This document shows, piece by piece, positions 1 to 5,330 of a stretch of DNA of 7,795 bases. The first letter of the stretch is position 1; every line of letters starts with the position of its first letter. Source of the stretch: an uncultured Methylocystaceae bacterium (GTDB lineage Bacteria; Pseudomonadota; Alphaproteobacteria; Rhizobiales; Beijerinckiaceae); NCBI GenBank assembly GCA_945956975.1, contig CAMFKC010000088.1, forward strand, positions 1 to 7,795, written 5' to 3'. The position numbers and the translations under genes are program-made. Below the pieces are notes generated by a model. That model made no database searches, was not told where the DNA came from, and saw only the letters and a list, made by a program, of their open reading frames with translations.

Positions 1-221
1 CCCTTACGCCGCAGCAGGTGCGTGTGCTGATGATGGTGTCGGCCGGCCTGCTCAACAAGCAGATCGCCTACGAGCTGAAAGTTTCGGAGGCGACAGTGAA
101 GGCGCATGTCTCCGCCATTCTCACCAAGCTCGGCGTCGAGAGCCGGACGCAGGCGGTTATTACCGCCGCCAAGGTCGAGGGATTGGCCGCGCCGGCCGCC
201 ACGGTGCGCGCCACCGACTGA
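1..221 (+). CDS. LuxR/FixJ-type regulator, C-terminal HTH (5' end outside window)
   Basis: The open frame enters from the left edge (first full codon at base 3) and reads LTPQQVRVLMMVSAG, then LLNKQIAYELKVSEATVKAH and AILTKLGVESRTQAV, before a short Ala/Thr-rich tail and TGA. This is the four-helix GerE/LuxR DNA-binding domain: the LTP...VL opening, the NKQIAYEL helix, the SEATVKAH recognition helix and the KLGV.SRTQA dimer helix are all present. In the family the domain usually follows a receiver domain (NarL/FixJ response regulators) or a ligand-binding domain. That part is missing here, so neither the signal nor the targets can be named. The ending right after the HTH fits the NarL/FixJ layout. 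I see no frameshift; the gene is cut only by the window edge. Confidence 0.9.
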   Translation, partial: LTPQQVRVLMMVSAGLLNKQIAYELKVSEATVKAHVSAILTKLGVESRTQAVITAAKVEGLAAPAATVRATD

Positions 222-292
222 GGCGCGGCCGCGCATTGATTTCGCCATAGTGCGTCCCCATCTTGCGCGCTGATCCGGTCCACGGAGGCAAC

Positions 293-703
293 ATGCGCGT
301 GTCTATCTGTGCGGCCAGCGCCGCAATTCTGGCGATGACGCTGTCCGCGCCTGCTTTTGCGCAGGCCGCCGCATCCCCCGATCCGACCGAGAACGGCCGC
401 TATTCCATGACGCCCGCAGACGGCGGCTTCCTGCGGCTCGACACGCGCACGGGCGCAGTGTCGCTGTGCAAGGTCGAGAACGGCGCCGCCTTCTGCCGCG
501 CCGCGACCGAGGAGCGCGCAGCGCTGCAGGGCGAGATCGATCGTCTCGTGACGCAGAACGAGACGCTGAAGAAGCAGCAGACCGGAAGCTCCAGCCTGCC
601 GAGCCGGCAGGATTTCGATCGGGCGCTCGACTATGCCGAGCAGTTCATGCGCCGCATGATGCGGATCATGCGCGACGAGGAGCCGGACAAGAACAAGACT
701 TGA
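293..703 (+). CDS. small secreted/periplasmic coiled-coil protein, function unknown
   Basis: This is a 136-residue protein with a clear Sec signal peptide (residues 1-23, hydrophobic core and an AFA-Q cleavage site). The mature part has a short region, GRYSMTPADGGFLRLDTRTG (36-55), with two cysteines (59 and 68) that could form a disulfide. A charged, probably coiled-coil helix follows (about 72-95, EERAALQGEIDRL), then a Ser/Gln linker and a C-terminal helix with a methionine/arginine patch, EQFMRRMMRIMRDEE (115-129). I chose ATG 293 because GGAGG lies at 284-288; an in-frame TTG at 263 has no such site and would put charged residues ahead of the signal peptide. I recognise the architecture as a conserved hypothetical protein of Hyphomicrobiales but know no function for it. 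The DUF6460-like gene starts 48 bases downstream on the same strand, so the two may be co-transcribed. Confidence 0.85.
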   Translation: MRVSICAASAAILAMTLSAPAFAQAAASPDPTENGRYSMTPADGGFLRLDTRTGAVSLCKVENGAAFCRAATEERAALQGEIDRLVTQNETLKKQQTGSSSLPSRQDFDRALDYAEQFMRRMMRIMRDEEPDKNKT

Positions 704-751
704 CCTGCGCATCCGCGCCGGGTTTCTCGACCTCAGTCCCGTGGAGCCGCC

Positions 752-1111
752 ATGAGCGACAGCCAGTTCCGCACGCCACCCATCGACGTCACGCCGCCGG
801 CCCCGCCGCCGCTGCCGCAATCCAGGAAACCCGACATGGCCAATTCCGCCCTGCAGCGCTTCATCGGCGGCCCACCGACCGCCGTTCTCCTGCGCCTTCT
901 GTTCGTCTCGCTGATCGTCGGCGCCCTGCTGGTCTGGCTCGACATCCGGCCGTTCGAAATCTTCAACGCGTTGCAGCGTTTCGTGAAGCGCCTGTGGACG
1001 ATGGGATGGGACGCCGTGCGCGAGGTTGCGCAATATGTCCTCGCTGGCGCGGTGATTGTGCTGCCCGTCTGGCTGCTCATGCGCCTGTTCAACATGCGCG
1101 GCGCGAAGTGA
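752..1111 (+). CDS. DUF6460-like two-helix inner-membrane protein
   Basis: This is a 119-residue protein. It has a Pro-rich, probably disordered N-terminus (1-30, including VTPPAPPPLP). A conserved-looking block follows, ALQRFIGGPPTAVLLRLLFV (33-52), running into transmembrane helix 1 (about 45-65). An amphipathic stretch, FEIFNALQRFVKRLWTMGWD (68-87), precedes transmembrane helix 2 (about 95-112), and the protein ends in basic residues. The 'RFIGG.P..V.LRLLF.SL.VG' pattern followed by 'YVL.GA.IV.PVWLL.RL' matches what I recall of the DUF6460 family of Hyphomicrobiales. The function is unknown. GGAG at 743-746 with a 5-base spacer supports this ATG. The gene follows the secreted coiled-coil gene, and a strong hairpin lies after its stop. 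Family membership is from memory; the membrane topology is read directly from hydrophobicity. Confidence 0.82.
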   Translation: MSDSQFRTPPIDVTPPAPPPLPQSRKPDMANSALQRFIGGPPTAVLLRLLFVSLIVGALLVWLDIRPFEIFNALQRFVKRLWTMGWDAVREVAQYVLAGAVIVLPVWLLMRLFNMRGAK

Positions 1112-1158
1112 CCCCGAGCCGATAGCTGTCGCCGGATCGGTCGAATCGGATCGAGTAG

Positions 1159-1188
1159 CCTCGTGCGCGGCCGAAGTCGCGCACGAGG
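1159..1188. terminator. bidirectional hairpin between convergent genes
   Basis: A perfect 11-bp inverted repeat (CCTCGTGCGCG / CGCGCACGAGG) with an 8-base loop sits between the 3' ends of the DUF6460-like gene and the sulfatase, 9 bases from the sulfatase stop. Its position and stem strength suit a shared transcription terminator. Neither side has a clear T-run, so termination may be weak or Rho-assisted. Just upstream, the 7-mer CGGATCG occurs twice, 14 bases apart (1133 and 1147). Confidence 0.6.
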
Positions 1189-1197
1189 GCTGCGGCG

Positions 1198-3117
1198 TTA
1201 CGGCTCCACGATGGCGAAGCGCAGGTCGAACTGGTCGAACAGCGCGAAGAGTTCGAGCAGCTTCGCCGGATTGCCGTCCATCTTCACGAGACCCGCGCCG
1301 ATCGCCTCGGGGAAGGTCGTCTTCTGCTGCATCACCTTGGTCAGCGTCGCACGCTCGAGCGTCAGCCCGGCGTCCGCATTCTCCGCAATGCGGCCCGCGA
1401 CATAGGTCAGCGCCGAATTCTCCAGGTTGAGGATGTATGTCTCGCCCGTGTCCGTCAGCGTCCAGTTGACGACGATGCGCTTGCCGTCCGCCTTTGGCCC
1501 GTTCAGGCGCACGCCGAGCGTCTGGAAGAAACTGGGGATCGACAGGGCCGAGGCGATGTCCGGCGCGAAGGCCGCGCGGCGGATTTCGGCGGGACCGTTG
1601 CGCAGTTCATGCGCGCCGAACAGATAGGCGTTGCGCCAGGTCGAGGCCTCGCTGATGTAGCCGAGCTGGTCGTAGGCTTGCGCGCAGAGTTCGCGCGCTT
1701 CCGCATTCTTGGGGTCGGCGAAGACGACGCGGTTCATCACTTCCGCGACCCAGCGATACTCGCCTTTCGCGAAATCCTCGCGCGCCTTCGCCATGACGGC
1801 GTCCGCGCCGCCCATGTAGGCCACGTATTTCTTCGCGGCCTCCACCGGCGGCAGGCCGTCGAGATTGGCGGGATTGGCGTCGTACCAGCCGAGATACCTC
1901 TGGTAGATCGCCTTGATGTTGTGTTTCACCGCGCCGTAGTAATCGCGGTTCTGCCAGACCTGCGCGAGCGCCGGCGGCAGCTTGATCTCCTCGGCGATCT
2001 CGGGCGCGGTCAGGCCATGGTTCATCAGCCGCAGCGTCTGGTCGTGCACGTATTTGTAGAGGTCGCGCTGCTTGGCGAGATAGTCGCGGATCGTCGCGCG
2101 GCCCCACACCGGCCAATGGTGCTGGCCGGTCATCGCCTCGGCCTCGCCGAACATTTCCATGGCCTCGTTGATGTAGCCCGACCAGGCGAGTGGATCGCGC
2201 ACCTCCGCGCCGCGGAACGGCAGCAGGTTGTGGAAGAGATGCGTGGCGTTCTCCGCCATGTTCAGCATCTTGTAGGCCGGCACATACATGTGCATCTCGG
2301 CCGGCGCCTCGCTGTTCGGCGCCATCTGGAAGACGAATTCCAGCCCGTCGAGCGTGCGCCGGTCGCCGGTATTGATGATGAGGTCGGTCGGCGCGATCAG
2401 CGACAGCGTGCCGCGCGAGGTGGTCTTGCCGAGGCCGGCGTCCACCTGGCCGCGCGGACCGGTCGGCAGCAGCGGCCCGAACTGGTATGTCGCGCGCCGC
2501 AGCATGGCAGGGCCGGCGATCACGTTCTCGGAGACCGCGTGCTCCATGAAAAGGTTCGGCGCGATCACCGGGACCTTGCCCGCGAGCACGTCGGCCTCGT
2601 CCACGACGCCCTTCACGCCGCCGAAATGGTCGGCGTGGGTGTGCGTGTAGATGACCGCCTTGACCGGCCGGTCGCCGCGATGCGCGCGATAGAGCTGCAT
2701 TGCGGCCCGGCCGGCCTCCACGCAGGTCAGCGTGTCGATCACGATGACGCCCGTCCTGCCTTCGACAATCGTCATGTTGGCGATGTCCAGGCCGCGCACC
2801 TGGTAGACGCCGTGGCAGACCTCGAACAGCCCGTGCCGCCGGTTGAGCTGGGCGATTCGCCACAGGCTGGGGTTCACGCTGTCGGGCGCCGGGCCGTCGT
2901 CGATGAACTCGTACTGCTTCTGGCTCCAGGCGGCGTGGCCGCTCGCCGTCAGGATCGTGGCGTCCGGCAGCGTGGCGATGAAGCCGCGCTCGGCGTCTGC
3001 GAAATCCTGGCGGTCGGCGAAGGGCAGTTCGTCCAGCACGGCCTTGTTGCGCGCGACCACGGATGGTTCCGGGGCGCTCGGGGCTTTGGTTGTGCTGCTC
3101 TCGGCCGCGCTCGACAT
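1198..3117 (-). CDS. alkyl/aryl sulfatase, MBL-fold (SdsA1/BDS1 type)
   Basis: This 639-residue enzyme should hydrolyse sulfate esters of primary alkyl alcohols (SDS-like substrates) to alcohol plus sulfate with a binuclear zinc centre. The N-terminal MBL domain (about 95-350) holds THTHADHFGG with ligands His159, His161, Asp163 and His164. It also has Glu270 in NSEAPAEM, Glu289 in AENATH and His334 in GQHHWPVWG. These seven keep exactly the spacing I recall for Pseudomonas SdsA1 (169, 171, 173, 174, 280, 299, 344), shifted by 10. The middle helical dimerisation domain (about 360-510, with WQNRDYYGAVKHN) and the C-terminal SCP2-like domain that binds the alkyl chain (about 520-639) are both complete. 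ATG 3117 is chosen because GGAGAGG precedes it by 6 bases; ATG 3132 would add five residues. Unlike SdsA1, the N-terminus (Ser/Thr/Ala/Pro-rich, no hydrophobic core) shows no signal peptide, so a cytoplasmic enzyme is likely. Physiological substrate unproven. Confidence 0.93.
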   Translation of the reverse strand: MSSAAESSTTKAPSAPEPSVVARNKAVLDELPFADRQDFADAERGFIATLPDATILTASGHAAWSQKQYEFIDDGPAPDSVNPSLWRIAQLNRRHGLFEVCHGVYQVRGLDIANMTIVEGRTGVIVIDTLTCVEAGRAAMQLYRAHRGDRPVKAVIYTHTHADHFGGVKGVVDEADVLAGKVPVIAPNLFMEHAVSENVIAGPAMLRRATYQFGPLLPTGPRGQVDAGLGKTTSRGTLSLIAPTDLIINTGDRRTLDGLEFVFQMAPNSEAPAEMHMYVPAYKMLNMAENATHLFHNLLPFRGAEVRDPLAWSGYINEAMEMFGEAEAMTGQHHWPVWGRATIRDYLAKQRDLYKYVHDQTLRLMNHGLTAPEIAEEIKLPPALAQVWQNRDYYGAVKHNIKAIYQRYLGWYDANPANLDGLPPVEAAKKYVAYMGGADAVMAKAREDFAKGEYRWVAEVMNRVVFADPKNAEARELCAQAYDQLGYISEASTWRNAYLFGAHELRNGPAEIRRAAFAPDIASALSIPSFFQTLGVRLNGPKADGKRIVVNWTLTDTGETYILNLENSALTYVAGRIAENADAGLTLERATLTKVMQQKTTFPEAIGAGLVKMDGNPAKLLELFALFDQFDLRFAIVEP

Positions 3118-3123
3118 GGCGTT

Positions 3124-3130
3124 CCTCTCC
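3124..3130 (-). promoter_or_regulatory. Shine-Dalgarno site fixing the sulfatase start
   Basis: On the minus strand this reads GGAGAGG, with 6 bases to ATG 3117. The frame stays open a further 183 codons upstream, but that extension has the composition of antisense shadow sequence and runs under the divergent membrane-protein gene, so this site decides the start. Confidence 0.8.
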
Positions 3131-3177
3131 ATTGTTTTTGTGTGAACCAGTCTACAGCCAAGCGCGACGCCGACGCC

Positions 3178-3198
3178 ACACGTGTCGCCAATTGTCGC
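3178..3198 (-). promoter_or_regulatory. possible regulator-binding motifs upstream of the sulfatase
   Basis: On the minus strand the hexamer GCGACA occurs twice, 10 bases apart (3198-3193 and 3188-3183). The second copy overlaps an 8-bp palindrome, ACACGTGT (3178-3185). Tandem repeats one helical turn apart are typical of OmpR/PhoB-type response-regulator sites. They lie 61-81 bases upstream of the sulfatase ATG within the divergent promoter region (3118-3291). I could not pick convincing -35/-10 boxes for either gene. This is a weak call. Confidence 0.25.
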
Positions 3199-3263
3199 AG
3201 CACGGCCGCAAATGCTGGACCTCGCCCGAGAAAAAACTAACTTTAGGACGACGCTGCGATTTG

Positions 3264-3281
3264 GCGCGCTCCTCAGCGCGC
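3264..3281 (+). promoter_or_regulatory. hairpin abutting the ribosome site of the 129-aa membrane protein
   Basis: GCGCGCT, a CCTC loop and AGCGCGC form a 7-bp stem ending at the base just before the GGAG Shine-Dalgarno site (3282-3285) of the gene starting at 3292. The bases CTCC (3269-3272) within it are complementary to that GGAG, so an alternative fold could hide the ribosome site. The structure is seen in the sequence; a regulatory role is inferred. Confidence 0.35.
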
Positions 3282-3291
3282 GGAGACGAAC

Positions 3292-3681
3292 ATGCTGACA
3301 GCTGGCGGACTGCCGAACGGCCCCATGCCCGAAGAGCCCCCGGGCAATCCGATCGCGCGCATGATCGTGACGCACTGGATACTCGGCAGCGTGCTGGGAA
3401 TTGTCTGCGCGTGCGCCCTTCTCCTCGTCAACCCGCTGGGCATGCGCACGCTGCTGATGCGCTCGGACGCGATGTTCGCCGGCCTCGCCATGCTCTTCAT
3501 CGGCTTCGGCACGACCTTCGGCGCGCTTGTCAGCGCCACGGCGGTCATGATGCAGAAGAAGGATGACGACAACGACAAGAAGCCGCCGCGCGGCGGACGT
3601 CTCGTGCCTGTCGCCGCGCCGGTCCTCGTGCCAGTCCGCGCGAAGGGCGCCACCCGGATGCGTCATCCCGGGATGTATTGA
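3292..3681 (+). CDS. small two-helix membrane protein, function unknown
   Basis: This is a 129-residue protein. It has a Gly/Pro-rich N-terminus (1-20), a short lead NPIARMIVTHW (19-29) and transmembrane helix 1 (about 28-48, ILGSVLGIVCACALLLV). A loop containing LRTLLM-like sequence ending in RSD precedes transmembrane helix 2 (about 60-86, GLAMLFIGFGTTFGALVSAT). A highly charged KKDDDNDKK stretch (89-97) and a basic, Pro/Val-rich tail follow. GGAG at 3282-3285 with a 6-base spacer supports this ATG. The hydrophobic core resembles small hypothetical membrane proteins of Hyphomicrobiales, but I cannot name a family. The last residues (RMRHPGMY) are encoded by a copy of the core of the REP-like repeat just downstream, so the natural C-terminus may once have been shorter. 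The gene is divergent from the sulfatase and convergent with the aldolase. Confidence 0.75.
   Translation: MLTAGGLPNGPMPEEPPGNPIARMIVTHWILGSVLGIVCACALLLVNPLGMRTLLMRSDAMFAGLAMLFIGFGTTFGALVSATAVMMQKKDDDNDKKPPRGGRLVPVAAPVLVPVRAKGATRMRHPGMY
3664..3675. repeat. partial REP-like core inside the end of the membrane-protein gene
   Basis: CATCCCGGGATG is a perfect 12-base palindrome. With its left flank it reads GTCATCCCGG, the same ten bases that begin the complete element at 3716. It therefore looks like a degenerate or collapsed copy of the repeat, with both ends fused. It lies within the final codons of the upstream gene. Confidence 0.5.
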
Positions 3682-3714
3682 CGGGCGCGAGCTTCATCGG
3701 GCCGCCACCACCGA

Positions 3715-3808
3715 TGTCATCCCGGACGGCGAAGCCGCTCCGGGACGCAGCACTCCCAAATCCGGCCCCTGGTGCCCGCCTCTTCGCCTCGCTCCGGCCG
3801 GGATGACA
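3715..3808. repeat. REP-like / miniature inverted-repeat element
   Basis: The 94-base element is bounded by a perfect 11-bp inverted repeat, TGTCATCCCGG (3715-3725) and CCGGGATGACA (3798-3808). The left arm holds its own hairpin, TCCCGGA (3720-3726) paired with TCCGGGA (3739-3745). The right arm, reverse-complemented, again shows CGAAG after a short gap, so the arms are imperfect inverted copies beyond the 11-bp ends. Elements with 'GTCATCCCGGA...' arms are, from memory, abundant between genes in several Hyphomicrobiales. It lies between two convergent genes (stops at 3681 and 3816), where it can act as a two-way terminator or mRNA 3'-end stabiliser. A smaller stem, CATCGG (3695-3700) with CCGATG (3711-3716), overlaps its left edge. 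Confidence 0.7.
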
Positions 3809-3815
3809 GTGCTGT

Positions 3816-4472
3816 TTATCCCGCCAGCCCGTAGCCCGTAACGCCGAACTTCTCCGCTGCCTCTCGCACTTCCGCGTCGCTCAAGACGACCGGCCCGCCG
3901 ACCTGCAGCACGTGCCAATACTGCCGCGCGAGCGTTTCGAGTTCGACCGCCAGCCACATCGCCTGCGCGAGGTTTTTTCCCGCTGCGATCATGCCGTGAT
4001 TGGCGAGCAGGCAGCCGTTGCGTCCCTCCATCGCCTTCAGCACATGCGCAGAAAGTTCGGCCGAGCCGTAGAGCGCGTAATCGGCACAGCGGATGTCCGG
4101 TCCGCCGAAATGTGCGATCATGTAGTGAATGGCGGGAATGCCCATCCGCGCGATGGAGAGCGACGTGCAGAAGGTCGAATGCGTATGCACGATCGCGCCG
4201 ACCTCGGGCCGGGCGCGAAGAATGTCGAGATGGAAGCGCCATTCGCTCGATGGCTTCTTCGGGCCCTCCCATGCGCCATAGTCGCCCTCGACCGGCATGG
4301 ACGCGATCATGTCAGGCGTCATGACGTCGTAGGGGATGGCGGACGGCGTAATCAGCATCCGTTCGCCGCAGCGCGCCGAAATATTGCCCGACGTGCCCTG
4401 GTTGAGCCCGCTCGCGTTCATCGTGCGGCATTGCGCGATGATGTCTGTGCGGAGTTGGGCTTCTTCGGTCAT
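3816..4472 (-). CDS. class II aldolase, L-fuculose-phosphate-aldolase-like
   Basis: This is a 218-residue, single-domain zinc aldolase. Family members cleave sugar phosphates such as L-fuculose 1-phosphate to dihydroxyacetone phosphate (DHAP) plus an aldehyde; others act on ribulose/rhamnulose phosphates or methylthioribulose phosphate. The phosphate-binding GLNQGTSGNIS (22-32), catalytic Glu77 in PSSEWRFHL, zinc ligands His96 and His98 in VHTHST, and His159 in LLANHGMI are all present. They match E. coli FucA (Glu73, His92, His94, His155, as I recall) with a constant shift of 4. The overall length (218 versus 215) and the IPAIHYMIA segment also match FucA, so a FucA-like fold is very likely. 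The exact substrate is not determined: no fucose, rhamnose or pentose genes lie nearby. ATG 4472 gives the family-normal N-terminus, but no Shine-Dalgarno is visible; a GC-only hairpin touches the start codon instead. Pirin lies 103 bases upstream on the same strand. Confidence 0.9.
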   Translation of the reverse strand: MTEEAQLRTDIIAQCRTMNASGLNQGTSGNISARCGERMLITPSAIPYDVMTPDMIASMPVEGDYGAWEGPKKPSSEWRFHLDILRARPEVGAIVHTHSTFCTSLSIARMGIPAIHYMIAHFGGPDIRCADYALYGSAELSAHVLKAMEGRNGCLLANHGMIAAGKNLAQAMWLAVELETLARQYWHVLQVGGPVVLSDAEVREAAEKFGVTGYGLAG

Positions 4473-4498
4473 GGCGCGCGCAATGTGCGACGCGCGCC
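4473..4498 (-). promoter_or_regulatory. GC-only hairpin touching the aldolase start codon
   Basis: GGCGCGCG (4473-4480) and CGCGCGCC (4491-4498) form a perfect 8-bp stem with a 10-base loop. On the aldolase mRNA the stem's last base directly precedes AUG, in the place where a ribosome site would lie, and no Shine-Dalgarno is seen. This could restrict translation, or the message could be leaderless. Structure seen; role inferred. Confidence 0.4.
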
Positions 4499-4519
4499 AG
4501 TGATTGTCGAGCTGGGACC

Positions 4520-4560
4520 GCCGGCCTCTGGCCGGCAGCTACGGCCGGCTGGAAGCCGGC
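4520..4560. repeat. tandem double hairpin (GCCGGC-rich palindromic repeat)
   Basis: There are two adjacent hairpins, each with a 7-bp stem and 3-base loop: GCCGGCC-TCT-GGCCGGC (4520-4536) and GCCGGCT-GGA-AGCCGGC (4544-4560), separated by seven bases. The sequence holds four GCCGGC units and is roughly palindromic as a whole, as in REP-type intergenic elements. It lies 15 bases after the pirin stop and upstream of the aldolase. It may end or protect the pirin mRNA and so uncouple the two genes. Confidence 0.55.
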
Positions 4561-4575
4561 AATCCCGGCTCAGGC

Positions 4576-5280
4576 TTACGCCCCGAGATCGAACAGCAGG
4601 ATCTCCGATTCCGCAGCCTTGCCGACGATCTCGATCTGCTTCTCGTCCGTCACCTGAAGCCCGTCGCCTTCGGCCAGCACGAGATCCCCGACCGCGACCG
4701 AGCCGCGCGCGACCTGCACCCAGACGCCGCGTCCGGCGGCGATCTGGTGGCTGACCTTCGCGCCCTCGCCGAGCAGCGATACGTAGAGCGCCGCATCGGT
4801 GCGGATCGTCACCGATCCCTCGCGCCCGTCGGGCGAGGCGACCAGCCGGAGCCTGTCGCGCTTGCTCGCGGCATCGAAATTCTTCTGCTCGTAGCCCGGA
4901 GCAAGCCCCCGACGTTCCGGCATGAACCAGATCTGCAGGAAATGGACAGGGTCTGTCTTGGAGGCGTTGAACTCGCTGTGTGCGATGCCGGTCCCGGCGC
5001 TCATCCGCTGCACGTCGCCCGGCTTGATGACCGACCCTGTGCCGATCGAGTCCTTGTGGGCAAGCGCGCCCTCCAGCACATAGCTGACGATCTCCATGTC
5101 GCGGTGCGGATGGGTCGGGAAGCCGCCGCCGCCCGCCACGCGGTCATCGTTGATCACCCGCAGCGGGCCGAAGCCCATGTGCGCGGGATCGTAATATTCG
5201 CCGAAGGAGAAGGTGTGGTGGCTGTCGAGCCAGCCGAAATTGGCCCGGCCGCGGTCGTTTGCCTTGCGAAGCGTGAGCAT
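4576..5280 (-). CDS. pirin family protein (YhhW-like bicupin)
   Basis: This is a 234-residue bicupin. The metal site of the N-terminal cupin is complete: His57 and His59 in FPTHPHRDMEIVSYVLEG, and His101 and Glu103 in GIAHSEFN. With the ATG at 5280 these are the same residue numbers I recall for E. coli YhhW, which together with GAGGGA seven bases upstream favours this start over ATG 5295. The opening (LRKANDRGRANFGWLDSHHT) and the GDVQRMSAGTG segment are classic pirin signatures. The C-terminal cupin (about 150-234) lacks metal ligands, as is normal. YhhW and human pirin show quercetin 2,3-dioxygenase activity in vitro; other bacterial pirins bind pyruvate dehydrogenase or act in stress responses, so the cellular role here is open. 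A long palindrome lies 50 bases upstream, a candidate operator. Confidence 0.93.
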   Translation of the reverse strand: MLTLRKANDRGRANFGWLDSHHTFSFGEYYDPAHMGFGPLRVINDDRVAGGGGFPTHPHRDMEIVSYVLEGALAHKDSIGTGSVIKPGDVQRMSAGTGIAHSEFNASKTDPVHFLQIWFMPERRGLAPGYEQKNFDAASKRDRLRLVASPDGREGSVTIRTDAALYVSLLGEGAKVSHQIAAGRGVWVQVARGSVAVGDLVLAEGDGLQVTDEKQIEIVGKAAESEILLFDLGA

Positions 5281-5287
5281 TGCTCTG

Positions 5288-5293
5288 TCCCTC
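5288..5293 (-). promoter_or_regulatory. Shine-Dalgarno site deciding the pirin start
   Basis: On the minus strand this reads GAGGGA, with 7 bases to ATG 5280. The alternative in-frame ATG at 5295 is only preceded by CAGTCAAG, and its use would place the GAGGGA inside the coding sequence. Confidence 0.7.
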
Positions 5294-5330
5294 ATCTTGA
5301 CTGTCGTGACGCCAAGGTAGGGAGCGCTAT

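Noticed and set aside
223..234. 12-base palindrome GCGCGGCCGCGC after the LuxR-type gene
   Set aside because: It has no loop for a terminator stem and no T-run close by, and such GC palindromes are expected by chance here; not enough for a terminator call.
68..1033. A 321-codon minus-strand open frame over the first three genes
   Set aside because: It is antisense to the LuxR HTH, the signal-peptide protein and the DUF6460-like gene, each supported by motifs or ribosome sites; the translated frame has no recognisable features.
1133..1153. Direct repeat CGGATCG, 14 bases apart
   Set aside because: Only two copies of a 7-mer in a short spacer between convergent genes; no promoter context, so a chance repeat is the simplest view.
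1609..3240. A 543-codon + strand open frame opposite the sulfatase
   Set aside because: It lies antisense to a gene with a complete active site and domain order. Its translation is His/Arg/Ala/Val-rich without recognisable motifs, as expected for the complement of a GC-rich gene, and no ribosome site was evident.
3118..3666. N-terminal extension of the sulfatase frame by 183 codons
   Set aside because: The extension would overlap the divergent membrane-protein gene, has shadow-like composition, and ignores a strong GGAGAGG site at the normal family start.
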